NCBI GenBank assembly: GCA_937891045.1
Contig: CALBEV010000037.1
Span: 1-26,883 of the forward strand
Direction: 5' to 3'
Source: an uncultured Burkholderiales bacterium
GTDB taxonomy: Bacteria; Pseudomonadota; Gammaproteobacteria; Burkholderiales; Burkholderiaceae
Length of the DNA stretch: 26,883 nucleotides
Shown here in pieces: positions 1 through 7,702 of the stretch. The notes under the pieces were generated by a model. That model searched no databases, was not told where the DNA came from, and saw only the letters and a list, made by a program, of their open reading frames with translations. The translations under genes were made by a program, and so were the position numbers. Numbering within the stretch: position 1 is the first letter of the stretch; each line of letters begins with the position of its first letter.

Positions 1-69
1 CGCATGGGTTTGCAGCATCTCGGAAATATTGAACAACTGTCTCACTGGTGGTCTCGGGTTTTTGACAAC

Positions 70-98
70 TTGATTTCTGCGGGAACCCGAAATATAGT
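70..98 (+). promoter_or_regulatory. Putative sigma-70 promoter of the TPP-enzyme/GntR operon
   Basis: TTGATT at 70-75 and TATAGT at 93-98 are separated by exactly 17 bases, a good match to a housekeeping promoter. It lies about 60 bases before the first gene and directly abuts the palindrome at 99-114. A second TTGACA at 62-67 is too far from TATAGT to pair with it. The call rests on sequence match only. Confidence 0.5.
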
Positions 99-114
99 AT
101 TCTGAATTCAGAAT
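99..114. promoter_or_regulatory. Perfect 16-bp palindrome, candidate GntR operator
   Basis: ATTCTGAATTCAGAAT is its own reverse complement and starts at the base after the putative -10 box, so it covers the expected transcription start. A bound protein there would block transcription. The GntR/FCD regulator encoded as the second gene of the same transcript is the obvious candidate ligand, giving negative autoregulation. That link is inferred from position. Confidence 0.5.
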
Positions 115-156
115 TCGATCGGTATTATCCCTAGACCCCTGACCAAACTTTGAACC

Positions 157-1917
157 ATGAACTTGACACACAGCCCACTGAGTAACCCACAGATGTCACC
201 TGAAAGCGTCGCAGACCTGATCGCACTTTTTTTAAAAAATCAAGGTGTGACAAGGGTTTACGGATTGTGCGGGGGCCACATCATGCCGATTTGGATGCGC
301 TTGGATGCGCACAGCATTCGCATCATTGACACCCGGGATGAGCGGGCTGCGGTCTACATGGCCCATGCCGAAGCCGAGTTGACCGGGCGTCCGGGCGTCG
401 CCTTGGTGACCGCCGGACCGGGCGTGACCAACGCCATCACCGGCATCGCCAACGCCCATGTGGCGCGGGCCCCGGTGCTGGTCATTTCAGGCACCCCGCC
501 CATGGCACAAGAACACCGTGGCGGTTTGCAAGACATGTCGCACATCCACTTGGTGCAAAGCATCACCCGCTTTGCCCGCACCGTGCGCCACCCCGATTTG
601 GTCTTGTCCAATTTGTACGAAGCCCTGGCCTGCGCCATGGGGCAGGGCGGTGAAAGTGGTCCGGTGTTCATAGATTTCCCGGTCGATGTGTTGCGCAGTC
701 AACCCATCCCTGCGGTTTTATTGCCCGAGCATTTCAAGCCGCTGCGTTTGCCGCGCTTGACGGCCGACGAAGCCGATGTGCAAGCTGCTGTGGCGCTGCT
801 GTGGCAAGCCAAACGGCCCCTGTTTATCTCAGGCCGCGGTGCGCGGGGCAGTTCAGCTGCTTTGCAACAACTGTTGGAAACTCTGGGTGCGCTGTATTTG
901 GACACCGGTGAGAGCCGGGGTTTGGTGCCCGACAGCCACGACAGTGTGGTGGCGGCCATGCGAGGCCAAGTGATGCAATCGGCCGATGTGGTGGTGACGC
1001 TGGGACGCAAACTCGATTTTCAATTGGCCTTTGGCTCGCCCGCAGTGTTGGGCCCGGTCAAGTTCATTCGCTTGAGCGACAACGCGGCCGAGTTGCGCGA
1101 CAACCGACGCGCTGATGTGGAGTTGTTGGGTGACGTCAATTTGAGCTTGCAAGCCCTGCTGAAGCAAGGCCAACACCAAACACCGGCCACCGACACAGCC
1201 TGGTCGGCGGGCTTGCGTCAAAAGCATCTGCAACGCGTCGAAAAACTGCAGCACAGCATGCCACAAGAAGCGCCTGGCAGCGATGGGTTGATGCACCCCA
1301 ACCGCGTGTTGGCCGCACTGCGTGAAGCCTTGCCAACCGATTCGGTGGTGGTCGCCGATGGCGGTGATTTTTTGAGCTTTGCGCGGGTGGGTTTGTCTTC
1401 GCCGCATTACCTGGACCCCGGACCCTTGGGCTGCATTGGTGTTGGCACACCCTTTGGCATTGCTGCCAGTTTGGCGTGTCCTGACAAAACCGTGGTGGTG
1501 GCCACCGGTGACGGCGCTTTTGGGTTCAACGCCATGGAAATCGACACCGCTGTGCGGCACAAAGCCCCCGTGTTGATTGTGGTGGCCAACAACGGCGCTT
1601 GGGCCATTGAAGTGCGCGACCAGCAAGAAACCCATGGCAAGGTGGTGGGTACCCGATTGCAATTTGCAGACCATGCGGCCATGGCCCAAGCCTTTGGTAT
1701 GCATGCCCAACGCGTCGAGCGAGCCGAAGATTTGCCCGCAGCCATTGAAAAAGCATTGCAAAACTTGCCTGCCTTGTTGGATGTGCTGGTCACGCCCGAA
1801 GCTGTTTCATCCGACGCCAAGTCAGGTCTTGCTTGTGTGCCGGACCTCCAAGCACTCAGTTCATGGGATGATCTGGAGCGTGCTTGGCGACAAGGGGGCA
1901 CCCCTCAAAGTGCGTGA
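157..1917 (+). CDS. Thiamine-diphosphate-dependent enzyme, acetolactate synthase-like
   Basis: This 586-residue protein has the three-domain layout of the acetolactate synthase/benzoylformate decarboxylase family. The N-terminal PYR domain carries the DERAA motif, with Glu62 as the likely cofactor-activating glutamate. A central domain follows, and the C-terminal PP domain has the ThDP/Mg motif GDG (451-453) with NN at 478-479. Such enzymes decarboxylate or condense 2-oxo acids or cleave 2-hydroxyacyl-CoAs in the cytoplasm. No small ALS subunit lies nearby and a GntR regulator follows 30 bases later, so a catabolic role is more likely than branched-chain amino-acid synthesis. The substrate cannot be read from sequence. 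The Shine-Dalgarno is weak; Met13 at 193 is an alternative start. Confidence 0.85.
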   Translation: MNLTHSPLSNPQMSPESVADLIALFLKNQGVTRVYGLCGGHIMPIWMRLDAHSIRIIDTRDERAAVYMAHAEAELTGRPGVALVTAGPGVTNAITGIANAHVARAPVLVISGTPPMAQEHRGGLQDMSHIHLVQSITRFARTVRHPDLVLSNLYEALACAMGQGGESGPVFIDFPVDVLRSQPIPAVLLPEHFKPLRLPRLTADEADVQAAVALLWQAKRPLFISGRGARGSSAALQQLLETLGALYLDTGESRGLVPDSHDSVVAAMRGQVMQSADVVVTLGRKLDFQLAFGSPAVLGPVKFIRLSDNAAELRDNRRADVELLGDVNLSLQALLKQGQHQTPATDTAWSAGLRQKHLQRVEKLQHSMPQEAPGSDGLMHPNRVLAALREALPTDSVVVADGGDFLSFARVGLSSPHYLDPGPLGCIGVGTPFGIAASLACPDKTVVVATGDGAFGFNAMEIDTAVRHKAPVLIVVANNGAWAIEVRDQQETHGKVVGTRLQFADHAAMAQAFGMHAQRVERAEDLPAAIEKALQNLPALLDVLVTPEAVSSDAKSGLACVPDLQALSSWDDLERAWRQGGTPQSA

Positions 1918-1947
1918 TCTCAATCGTGATGAAAAAATGAGTGTTGT

Positions 1948-2634
1948 ATGAAGATGTTGTCTATCCAGCCCAACTTGGCTGAACAAGTCCTAGAAGCCAT
2001 CTTGGTGGAAATTGCCACCGGCAAACTCACCCCCGGTACCCGCATCATTCAAGAACAATTGGCCACTGGATTGGGTGTGTCTCGCCAGCCTGTGCAACAA
2101 GCGTTGCTGCTGTTGCGCAACCAAGGCTTGTTGCGTGACGCACCCGGTCGTGGCTTGATTGTGGCCCCACTCGACCCGGCCTACATCAACCAGATGTACG
2201 AAGTGCGGGCGGTGTTGGAAGGCTTGGCCTTTCGCAAAGCCGCTGAACTCAATGCAAGCGTGGCAGCTGCCAAAGGACCTGCCTACATTGACAAAGGCCG
2301 AGATGCCGTGAAAACCGGCAAGGTGCGCGACCTGATCAATGCCGACAAAGCTTTTCATCAGTTTGTCTATTCGTTGTCGGACAACCCCCTGATTTCACCC
2401 ACGATGGACACCTATTGGACCTACACGCAACGCGTGATGGGCGAGGTGCTGATGCGCGATGAAAAACCGCGCGATGTGTGGGATCACCACGACATCATGC
2501 TCCAGGCCATTGCATCTGGCAACGCCGATGAAGCCGAATCCCAAGCGCGGCAGCACATCGTGACCACGGCCGCCTTCATCATTGAGCGCATTGGCGCTGA
2601 TTTCACCGATCCTCAAGCTTCATCGGCAGGTTGA
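1948..2634 (+). CDS. GntR family regulator, FadR/FCD subfamily
   Basis: The 228-residue protein has an N-terminal winged helix (about residues 12-75; helix-turn-helix around QEQLATGLGVSRQPVQQAL) and a C-terminal FCD ligand domain (about 80-215). The FCD region keeps the usual Asp/His metal positions, seen in DKAFHQF, DHHDIM and RQHI. FCD regulators usually repress neighbouring catabolic genes and are released by a carboxylate ligand. The gene follows the TPP enzyme by 30 bases and is probably cotranscribed, so the palindrome at 99-114 is a plausible operator. The subfamily is clear; the ligand is unknown. Confidence 0.88.
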   Translation: MKMLSIQPNLAEQVLEAILVEIATGKLTPGTRIIQEQLATGLGVSRQPVQQALLLLRNQGLLRDAPGRGLIVAPLDPAYINQMYEVRAVLEGLAFRKAAELNASVAAAKGPAYIDKGRDAVKTGKVRDLINADKAFHQFVYSLSDNPLISPTMDTYWTYTQRVMGEVLMRDEKPRDVWDHHDIMLQAIASGNADEAESQARQHIVTTAAFIIERIGADFTDPQASSAG

Positions 2635-2824
2635 CCCGCTACGGTCACCCGCATGGCCTTTTATCGAAAGCATTGATTCTGTGACTCAGCGCACAGAAGC
2701 ATGGTCCATGCATCCCTACACTCAGACAAGCTTGGCGCCATGAGGGCTGCAAATTTATTTCTATTTCATTTGTTTTTGATCAAACATTGAACAACGGCTG
2801 GGTGTAGAACAGCGCTTCTTTAGT

Positions 2825-3622
2825 TTGAATGAAGCCAACAACGGACTGTTTGAAGAAGAACATACGGCCATTTGGCCAGCTGGTCAGACGGTCATTTCTG
2901 ATTTTTTCCTCCCTAAACTGAGATCCACAAACATCCTATTGACTTACGCCCGAAAGCCTTCTGTGTTCCCTTTATCCAATGATTTGATGGCCCAAATGTC
3001 GGCATCAGATCAGCAGTTATTGTTGAAAAACACACGTTTGGTCGATTTGAAATCGGGCGATATCTTGGTTTCACCCTCTGCCAAAGACCCCTTGGTTTAT
3101 TTCTTATCCAGCGGTGCCGTGGCTTTGTTCGTGGCGCACCACCAAGGTCAAGCCAATGCCGGTTTGGCCGTGGGTTTGGTGGGGCGTGAAGGGGCGTTGG
3201 GCCTGCAAGCCGCCGTGGGCATGGGGGTGGGCAACCTCACTTTGATCGTTCAAACCCAGGGCTATGCCCATGTGCTGGAAGCAGATCGGCTGCGGCAATT
3301 GATGAAGCGTCATCCTGATTGGCTGATGATTTTTTCGCGCAACCTGTGGCTGATGTACCAAGACATTGCCAGACTGGCCGCTTTTTCCCAGGTGCATGAC
3401 GTGAAACGCCGCTTGGCGGATTGGTTGCTGATGAGCGAGCAACGCTGCGGCCAAGCGCAATTGGTCATGACCCATGAGCACATCGCCAACATGTTGGGTG
3501 TGCGCCGCGCCAGCGTCACGCTGGCTGCACGAGAAATGAAGATGCAGGGCCTGATGGACTACAGCCGCGGCTACATCCAACTGCTGGACAAGCCAGCATT
3601 GCAAAAATTAGCCTCACCTTGA
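2825..3622 (+). CDS. Crp/Fnr family transcriptional regulator
   Basis: The protein has a cyclic-nucleotide-binding-like beta-barrel (about residues 60-170, including the VGREGALGL turn), a long dimerisation helix and a C-terminal winged helix with HEHIANMLGVRRASVTLAA. No N-terminal cysteine cluster is visible, so an oxygen-sensing FeS Fnr is unlikely. The start is uncertain. The TTG at 2825 directly follows a stop codon, has no ribosome site and gives 265 residues, with about 50 N-terminal residues unlike the family. TTG at 2939 or ATG at 2987 (211 residues) may be the real start. A 10-bp palindrome TTTGATCAAA at 2775-2784 could be a regulatory site. The ligand is unknown. Confidence 0.85.
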   Translation: MNEANNGLFEEEHTAIWPAGQTVISDFFLPKLRSTNILLTYARKPSVFPLSNDLMAQMSASDQQLLLKNTRLVDLKSGDILVSPSAKDPLVYFLSSGAVALFVAHHQGQANAGLAVGLVGREGALGLQAAVGMGVGNLTLIVQTQGYAHVLEADRLRQLMKRHPDWLMIFSRNLWLMYQDIARLAAFSQVHDVKRRLADWLLMSEQRCGQAQLVMTHEHIANMLGVRRASVTLAAREMKMQGLMDYSRGYIQLLDKPALQKLASP

Positions 3623-3723
3623 GTTTTTTTACAAATAGATTTGTATCGGTTGGTTTCTCATGAAGTCAAGCTGGTTCCTACTGAGGTAAAGCGGCTATCC
3701 TTGGCGCTACAAAGGTGGTACAG

Positions 3724-4086
3724 GTGCGCAATCTCGTTGTTCTTTGGATTTGGTGGTGCTTGGCTGACAACTCAGTTCAAGCAGGCTTGCCCCCACCCAA
3801 AATGCTGTTCAACACCCCTGACAACTGCAAACGCATCACGGGCTATGGCAAGCACGACCTGATGGGCGTGGCCATGGGCTACAAAGTACCCTTGGACAAG
3901 GTGCGCTTTGTGAAAGCACAGTGGGGCCGCAACCAAGCGGGCAACTACCAATGCAACATGGTGTTCAACACGCCCCGCGGTCTCAAGCACTGCAGCGTGT
4001 TCAACATCGTTCAAGACGAATTCATCTTCGGGCAAGCCGTCACCATCCCCGGCAACAAAGCCATCTGCTTTGACCCACAGCGCTGA
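3724..4086 (+). CDS. Small secreted protein of unknown function with four cysteines
   Basis: About 120 residues. The GTG at 3724 is preferred because AAGGTGG lies just upstream; a GTG at 3715 is also in frame. The first 20 or so residues (RNLVVLWIWW...VQA) look like a signal peptide with cleavage near QA/GLPPP. The mature part has four cysteines, in NCKRI, QCNMV, HCSVF and ICFD, compatible with two disulfides in the periplasm. I do not recognise the family. It stands alone between the Crp/Fnr gene and ahpC. Confidence 0.6.
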   Translation: MRNLVVLWIWWCLADNSVQAGLPPPKMLFNTPDNCKRITGYGKHDLMGVAMGYKVPLDKVRFVKAQWGRNQAGNYQCNMVFNTPRGLKHCSVFNIVQDEFIFGQAVTIPGNKAICFDPQR

Positions 4087-4170
4087 GCCGTTGGGGCATT
4101 AGGCCCTCGCAATGACCGTGATTGAGACAAACAATCAGGGTTTACCCGAAACCCCACTATGATTCGCATC

Positions 4171-4204
4171 AATGAGTTTTTCTCATTCGATAGCTTTTAT
4201 CAAC
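4171..4204 (+). promoter_or_regulatory. ahpC leader: inverted repeat and OxyR-like half site
   Basis: AATGAG (4171-4176) and CTCATT (4182-4187) form a perfect inverted repeat around TTTTT. Immediately after, 4190-4204 reads ATAGCTTTTATCAAC, which matches 8 of the 10 fixed positions of the OxyR dyad ATAGnTnnnAnCTAT. The dyad expected 22 bases upstream is poor. OxyR control of ahpC is common, but oxyR is not in this window, so this remains a candidate. Confidence 0.3.
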
Positions 4205-4221
4205 TAATCAAAGGAAACCAG

Positions 4222-4785
4222 ATGTCCATCATCAACACCCAAGTTCAACCCTTCAAAACCCAAGCCTTCCACAACGGCAAGTTCGTGCAGGTGTCCAACG
4301 AGTCCCTCAAAGGCGAGTGGTCGGTTTTGATTTTCATGCCCGCCGCCTTCACCTTCAACTGCCCCACCGAAGTGGAAGACGCGGCTGACAACTACGCCGA
4401 GTTCCAAAAGGCCGGTGCCGAGGTTTACATCGTCACCACCGACAGCCATTTCGCCCACAAGGTGTGGCATGAAACTTCCCCTGCCGTGGGCAAGGCCAAG
4501 TTCCCCTTGATTGGCGACCCGACACACCAATTGACACGCGCTTTTGGCGTGCACATTGAGGAAGACGGCATGGCTTTGCGCGGTACCTTCGTCATCAACC
4601 CCGAAGGCGTCATCAAAACCGCTGAAGTGCATTCCAACGAAATCGCTCGCGATGTGAAAGAAACCTTGCGCAAGCTCAAAGCCGCGCAATACACCGCCGC
4701 CAACCCCGGTCAAGTTTGCCCTGCCAAGTGGAATGAAGGCGCCAAAACCATCACCCCATCCTTGGACTTGGTTGGCAAGATCTAA
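4222..4785 (+). CDS. ahpC: Peroxiredoxin AhpC, alkyl hydroperoxide reductase subunit C
   Basis: A 187-residue typical 2-Cys peroxiredoxin that reduces hydrogen peroxide and organic hydroperoxides in the cytoplasm. The peroxidatic cysteine is Cys47 in AFTFNCPTE and the resolving cysteine lies in QVCPAKW near the C terminus. Length and Cys47 match E. coli AhpC. The start at 4222 is preferred because AAGGAAACCAG sits just before the ATG and MSIINTQ matches the family N terminus; an upstream in-frame ATG at 4159 only adds leader sequence. The dedicated reductase ahpF follows 22 bases later. Confidence 0.97.
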   Translation: MSIINTQVQPFKTQAFHNGKFVQVSNESLKGEWSVLIFMPAAFTFNCPTEVEDAADNYAEFQKAGAEVYIVTTDSHFAHKVWHETSPAVGKAKFPLIGDPTHQLTRAFGVHIEEDGMALRGTFVINPEGVIKTAEVHSNEIARDVKETLRKLKAAQYTAANPGQVCPAKWNEGAKTITPSLDLVGKI

Positions 4786-4807
4786 CTTTCAGAACTGAGA
4801 CAACGCC

Positions 4808-6397
4808 ATGCTCGATACCGCCTTGAAAACCCAATTGCAAGCCTACTTGCAAAACCTGCGCCAGCCGATCCGTTTGATCGCCACGCTTGACGACAGCGCC
4901 GCCAGCGCTGAAATGCGTGATCTGCTGCAAGAGATTGCGACGCTCTCTGACAAAGTGAGTTTCCAAGAAGCAGGTGCTGACAAACGCACACCCTCTTTTG
5001 TGATCGCCAAAGAGGGCGACACCCACGGTGTTCGTTTTGCGGCAATTCCATTGGGTCATGAGTTCACTTCCTTGGTTTTGGCCATGTTGTGGACCGGCGG
5101 TCATCCGCCCAAGGTCGAGCAGGGCGTGTTGGACCAAATCAAAGCGTTGGATGCGGACATGAACCTCGAGGTCTACATGTCCTTGTCCTGTCACAACTGC
5201 CCCGACGTGGTGCAAGCCGCCACGCTGATGGCCATTTACAACCCGCGCATCACCACCACCATCATCGATGGCGCCTTGAACCAAGCCGAGGTGGAAGAGC
5301 GGCAGGTCATGGCTGTGCCCATGGTCTACATCAACGACCAGGTGTTTGGCTCAGGCCGCATGAGTTTGGAAGAAATCGTGGGCAAGCTCGACACGCGTTC
5401 GGCCGAGCGTGACGCGGCCAAGTTGAATGAGAAAGACCCGTTCGATGTGCTGATCGTCGGCGGTGGCCCCGCTGGCGCTGCTGCTGCCGTTTATGCCGCC
5501 CGCAAAGGCATTCGCGTGGGCGTGGCCGCCGAGCGGTTTGGTGGCCAGGTGAACGACACCATGGGCATTGAAAACTACATCTCAGTGCTGGAAACCGATG
5601 GCCCCAAATTTGCAGCTGCGTTGGAAGCCCAGGTGCGCCACTATGAAGTGGACATCATGAATTTGCAACGCGCCGAGAAAATCGTGCCCGCCACCAGTGA
5701 AGGCGGCCTGGTGCAAGTGCACTTGGCCAATGGCGCGGTGCTGAAGTCACGCAGCGTCGTGTTGTCCACCGGCGCACGCTGGCGCAACGTCAATGTGCCG
5801 GGCGAGCAGCAGTACAAAAACAAAGGCGTGGCCTATTGCCCGCATTGCGATGGCCCCTTGTTCAAGGGCAAGAAGGTGGCCGTGATTGGCGGCGGCAACT
5901 CGGGTGTAGAAGCTGCCATCGACTTGGCTGGTGTGGTGGCGCACGTGGACTTGGTGGAATTCGCCGATGCCTTGAAAGCCGATGCGGTCTTGGTCAGCAA
6001 GCTCAAGAGCTTGAAGAATGTCAGCATCCATGTGAATGCCCAAACCACGGAAATCACCGGCGATGGTCAAAAAGTGAATGGCTTGCGCTACAAAGACCGC
6101 GTCAGCCAAGAAGAACACAGCCTGACTTTGGAAGGCGTGTTCGTGCAAATCGGTTTGGTGCCTAACACCGAGTTTTTGAAAGGCGTTGTGCACTTGAGCA
6201 AGTTTGGCGAGATTGAAGTGGACGCCAAAGGCCACACCAATTTGCCTGGCGTGTTTGCCGCGGGTGACGCCACCACCGTGCCCTTCAAACAAATCGTCAT
6301 CGCCGCTGGTGATGGTGCCAAGGCCGCCCTCAGTGCCTTCGACTACCTGATTCGCACACCGGTGGTGCAGATGGAAGAAGAAATCGCCACCGTTTGA
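4808..6397 (+). CDS. ahpF: AhpF, NADH-dependent alkyl hydroperoxide reductase subunit F
   Basis: A 529-residue flavoprotein disulfide reductase that passes electrons from NADH through FAD to AhpC. The N-terminal double thioredoxin-fold domain carries the redox pair Cys128-His-Asn-Cys131. Next come the FAD-binding glycine motif GGGPAG (about 218-223), the thioredoxin-reductase-like redox pair Cys344-Pro-His-Cys347, and the NADH-binding GGGNSG (361-366). The C-terminal FAD segment GVFAAGD is present. All catalytic elements are intact and the length fits E. coli AhpF (about 521). It lies 22 bases after ahpC, surely one operon, and converges on the enolase-like gene with an 18-base gap. Confidence 0.97.
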   Translation: MLDTALKTQLQAYLQNLRQPIRLIATLDDSAASAEMRDLLQEIATLSDKVSFQEAGADKRTPSFVIAKEGDTHGVRFAAIPLGHEFTSLVLAMLWTGGHPPKVEQGVLDQIKALDADMNLEVYMSLSCHNCPDVVQAATLMAIYNPRITTTIIDGALNQAEVEERQVMAVPMVYINDQVFGSGRMSLEEIVGKLDTRSAERDAAKLNEKDPFDVLIVGGGPAGAAAAVYAARKGIRVGVAAERFGGQVNDTMGIENYISVLETDGPKFAAALEAQVRHYEVDIMNLQRAEKIVPATSEGGLVQVHLANGAVLKSRSVVLSTGARWRNVNVPGEQQYKNKGVAYCPHCDGPLFKGKKVAVIGGGNSGVEAAIDLAGVVAHVDLVEFADALKADAVLVSKLKSLKNVSIHVNAQTTEITGDGQKVNGLRYKDRVSQEEHSLTLEGVFVQIGLVPNTEFLKGVVHLSKFGEIEVDAKGHTNLPGVFAAGDATTVPFKQIVIAAGDGAKAALSAFDYLIRTPVVQMEEEIATV

Positions 6398-6415
6398 AAA
6401 CCGTCCCGCCCTGCA

Positions 6416-7702
6416 TCAGGGTTGGGCCAACCACGCAAACAATCGCTGGTTTGAAAAACCAGCGTGCACACCCAGCGATTCTTCGATGCGCAAACCTTCG
6501 TTCCACTTGGCCATGCGCTCCGAGCGTGAAAAGCTGCCCACCTTCAATTGCGGCACACCCCAGCCCACGGCCAAGTGCACGATGCTGACATCCTCGGTTT
6601 CGCCCGAACGCGCCGAGATGATGCTGTCCAAGTGGTGCTGCTTGGCGGTGGCCACGGCCTGCATGGTTTCGGTGACGGTGCCCACTTGATTGGGCTTGAT
6701 CAGCACCGCATTGCAAGCGCCCAATGCAGCACGCTCGGCAATGCGCGGGGCGTGGGTGACAAAAAAATCATCGCCAATGATTTGCAAGCGTTCACCCAAC
6801 AGCGCCGTCATGTTGCGCATGCCCTCGATGTCGTCTTCGGCAAACCCATCTTCCATCGAGACGATGGGGTAGTCGTGGACCCAGCGTTCATAGACCTGCA
6901 AGAGTTGGTCGCGGTCGAAGCGGCGGTCTTCGCTGCGCCAGTGGTAAATGCCTTCGTGGTGGTATTGGGTGGCGGCCAAATCCAAACCGATGGACACCTG
7001 CTCACCGGGTTTGAAGCCCGCTTGTTCAATCGCTTTGAGCAAGGCTTCAATCGCGCCTTCGTTGGAACCAAACTGCGGCCAAAAACCGCCTTCATCGGCC
7101 ACGCCCAGGTTCTTGCCGCGTTGGTTCAGGTCTTTGCCTGCCGCGTGGTAGACCTCGGCCACCCAGGCCAAGGACTCGGCAAAGCTGCTGGCCCCATGCG
7201 GCAGTGCCAAAAAATCTTGCAAGTCCACGCTGCCTTTGGCGTGTGCGCCACCGCCAAAAATTTGAATTTCAGGCAAGGGCAAGGTCACGTCATCATTGCC
7301 CGACAAATAACGCCACAAGGGCAGGTCGGCCTGCGCACTGGCGGCCCACAAACACGCCAGCGACACGGCCGTGGTGCTGTTGCCACCCAAACGTGATTTG
7401 TTGGCTGTGCCATCAAGCTGGCACATCGTCTGGTCAATCAGGGCTTGGTCGTGGATGTCCAAGCCTTGCAAAGCCGGTGCGATCTGTTCGTTCACCATGC
7501 GCACCGCTTGCGTCACGCCCATGCCTTTGAAACGGTGGCCGCCATCGCGCAACTCTTTGGCTTCACCCGCGCCCGTGGAGGCCCCAGCCGGTGCGATGGC
7601 CCGACCGGATGAGCCCGAGCTGAGCGTCACCTGCGCTTCCACCGTGGGCAAGCCTCTGGAGTCCCAAACGGTGCGGGCTTGAACGGATTGGATGCGGCTC
7701 AT
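6416..7702 (-). CDS. Divergent enolase paralogue (phosphopyruvate hydratase family)
   Basis: A 428-residue enolase-fold protein, MSRIQSVQARTVWDSRG onwards. The metal ligands are kept (Asp241 in GLDLAAT, Glu284 in SMEDGFAED, Asp311 in IGDD), as are Glu204 (DEGG) and both lysines (Lys336 in LIKPNQ, Lys387 in LKVGS). Other active-site positions differ from canonical enolase: the His of SHRSGETED is Ala364, the Glu of QEF is Asp163, and the NGGxHADNN loop reads FGGGAHAKGS. I therefore doubt it is the glycolytic enolase. It may dehydrate a different phospho-hydroxyacid. The start is fixed by ATGA overlap with the kinase stop; a longer in-frame extension to 7909 lies inside the kinase gene. Confidence 0.85.
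   Translation of the reverse strand: MSRIQSVQARTVWDSRGLPTVEAQVTLSSGSSGRAIAPAGASTGAGEAKELRDGGHRFKGMGVTQAVRMVNEQIAPALQGLDIHDQALIDQTMCQLDGTANKSRLGGNSTTAVSLACLWAASAQADLPLWRYLSGNDDVTLPLPEIQIFGGGAHAKGSVDLQDFLALPHGASSFAESLAWVAEVYHAAGKDLNQRGKNLGVADEGGFWPQFGSNEGAIEALLKAIEQAGFKPGEQVSIGLDLAATQYHHEGIYHWRSEDRRFDRDQLLQVYERWVHDYPIVSMEDGFAEDDIEGMRNMTALLGERLQIIGDDFFVTHAPRIAERAALGACNAVLIKPNQVGTVTETMQAVATAKQHHLDSIISARSGETEDVSIVHLAVGWGVPQLKVGSFSRSERMAKWNEGLRIEESLGVHAGFSNQRLFAWLAQP
6444..6464. other. Perfect 9-bp stem, 3-base loop hairpin at the ahpF/enolase convergence
   Basis: CGCTGGTTT (6444-6452), GAA, then AAACCAGCG (6456-6464). It lies in the last codons of the enolase-like gene, 47 bases past the ahpF stop. 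It could slow or end transcription from either side, but no clear U-tract follows on either strand, so terminator function is unproven. Confidence 0.3.

Noticed and set aside
1..69. End of an upstream gene at the left edge
   Set aside because: Short open frames exist on both strands but nothing recognisable can be read in so few codons.
853..1761. 302-codon open frame on the minus strand inside the TPP-enzyme gene
   Set aside because: It is antisense to a gene with intact ThDP motifs, is rich in His, Gln and Gly from reversed codons, and shows no recognisable domain.
3622..3640. Poly-T run after the Crp/Fnr stop as a terminator
   Set aside because: No GC-rich hairpin precedes the T run.
3641..3862. 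73-codon frame between the Crp/Fnr gene and ahpC
   Set aside because: It overlaps, out of phase, the better-supported secreted four-cysteine protein and has no ribosome site.
4159..4221. Longer ahpC start at ATG 4159
   Set aside because: It covers the inverted repeat and OxyR-like site; ATG 4222 has a good ribosome site and gives the standard 187 residues.
6548..7396. 282-codon plus-strand frame across the enolase-like gene
   Set aside because: The minus-strand enolase is supported by metal-ligand motifs and length; the plus frame has no domain features.
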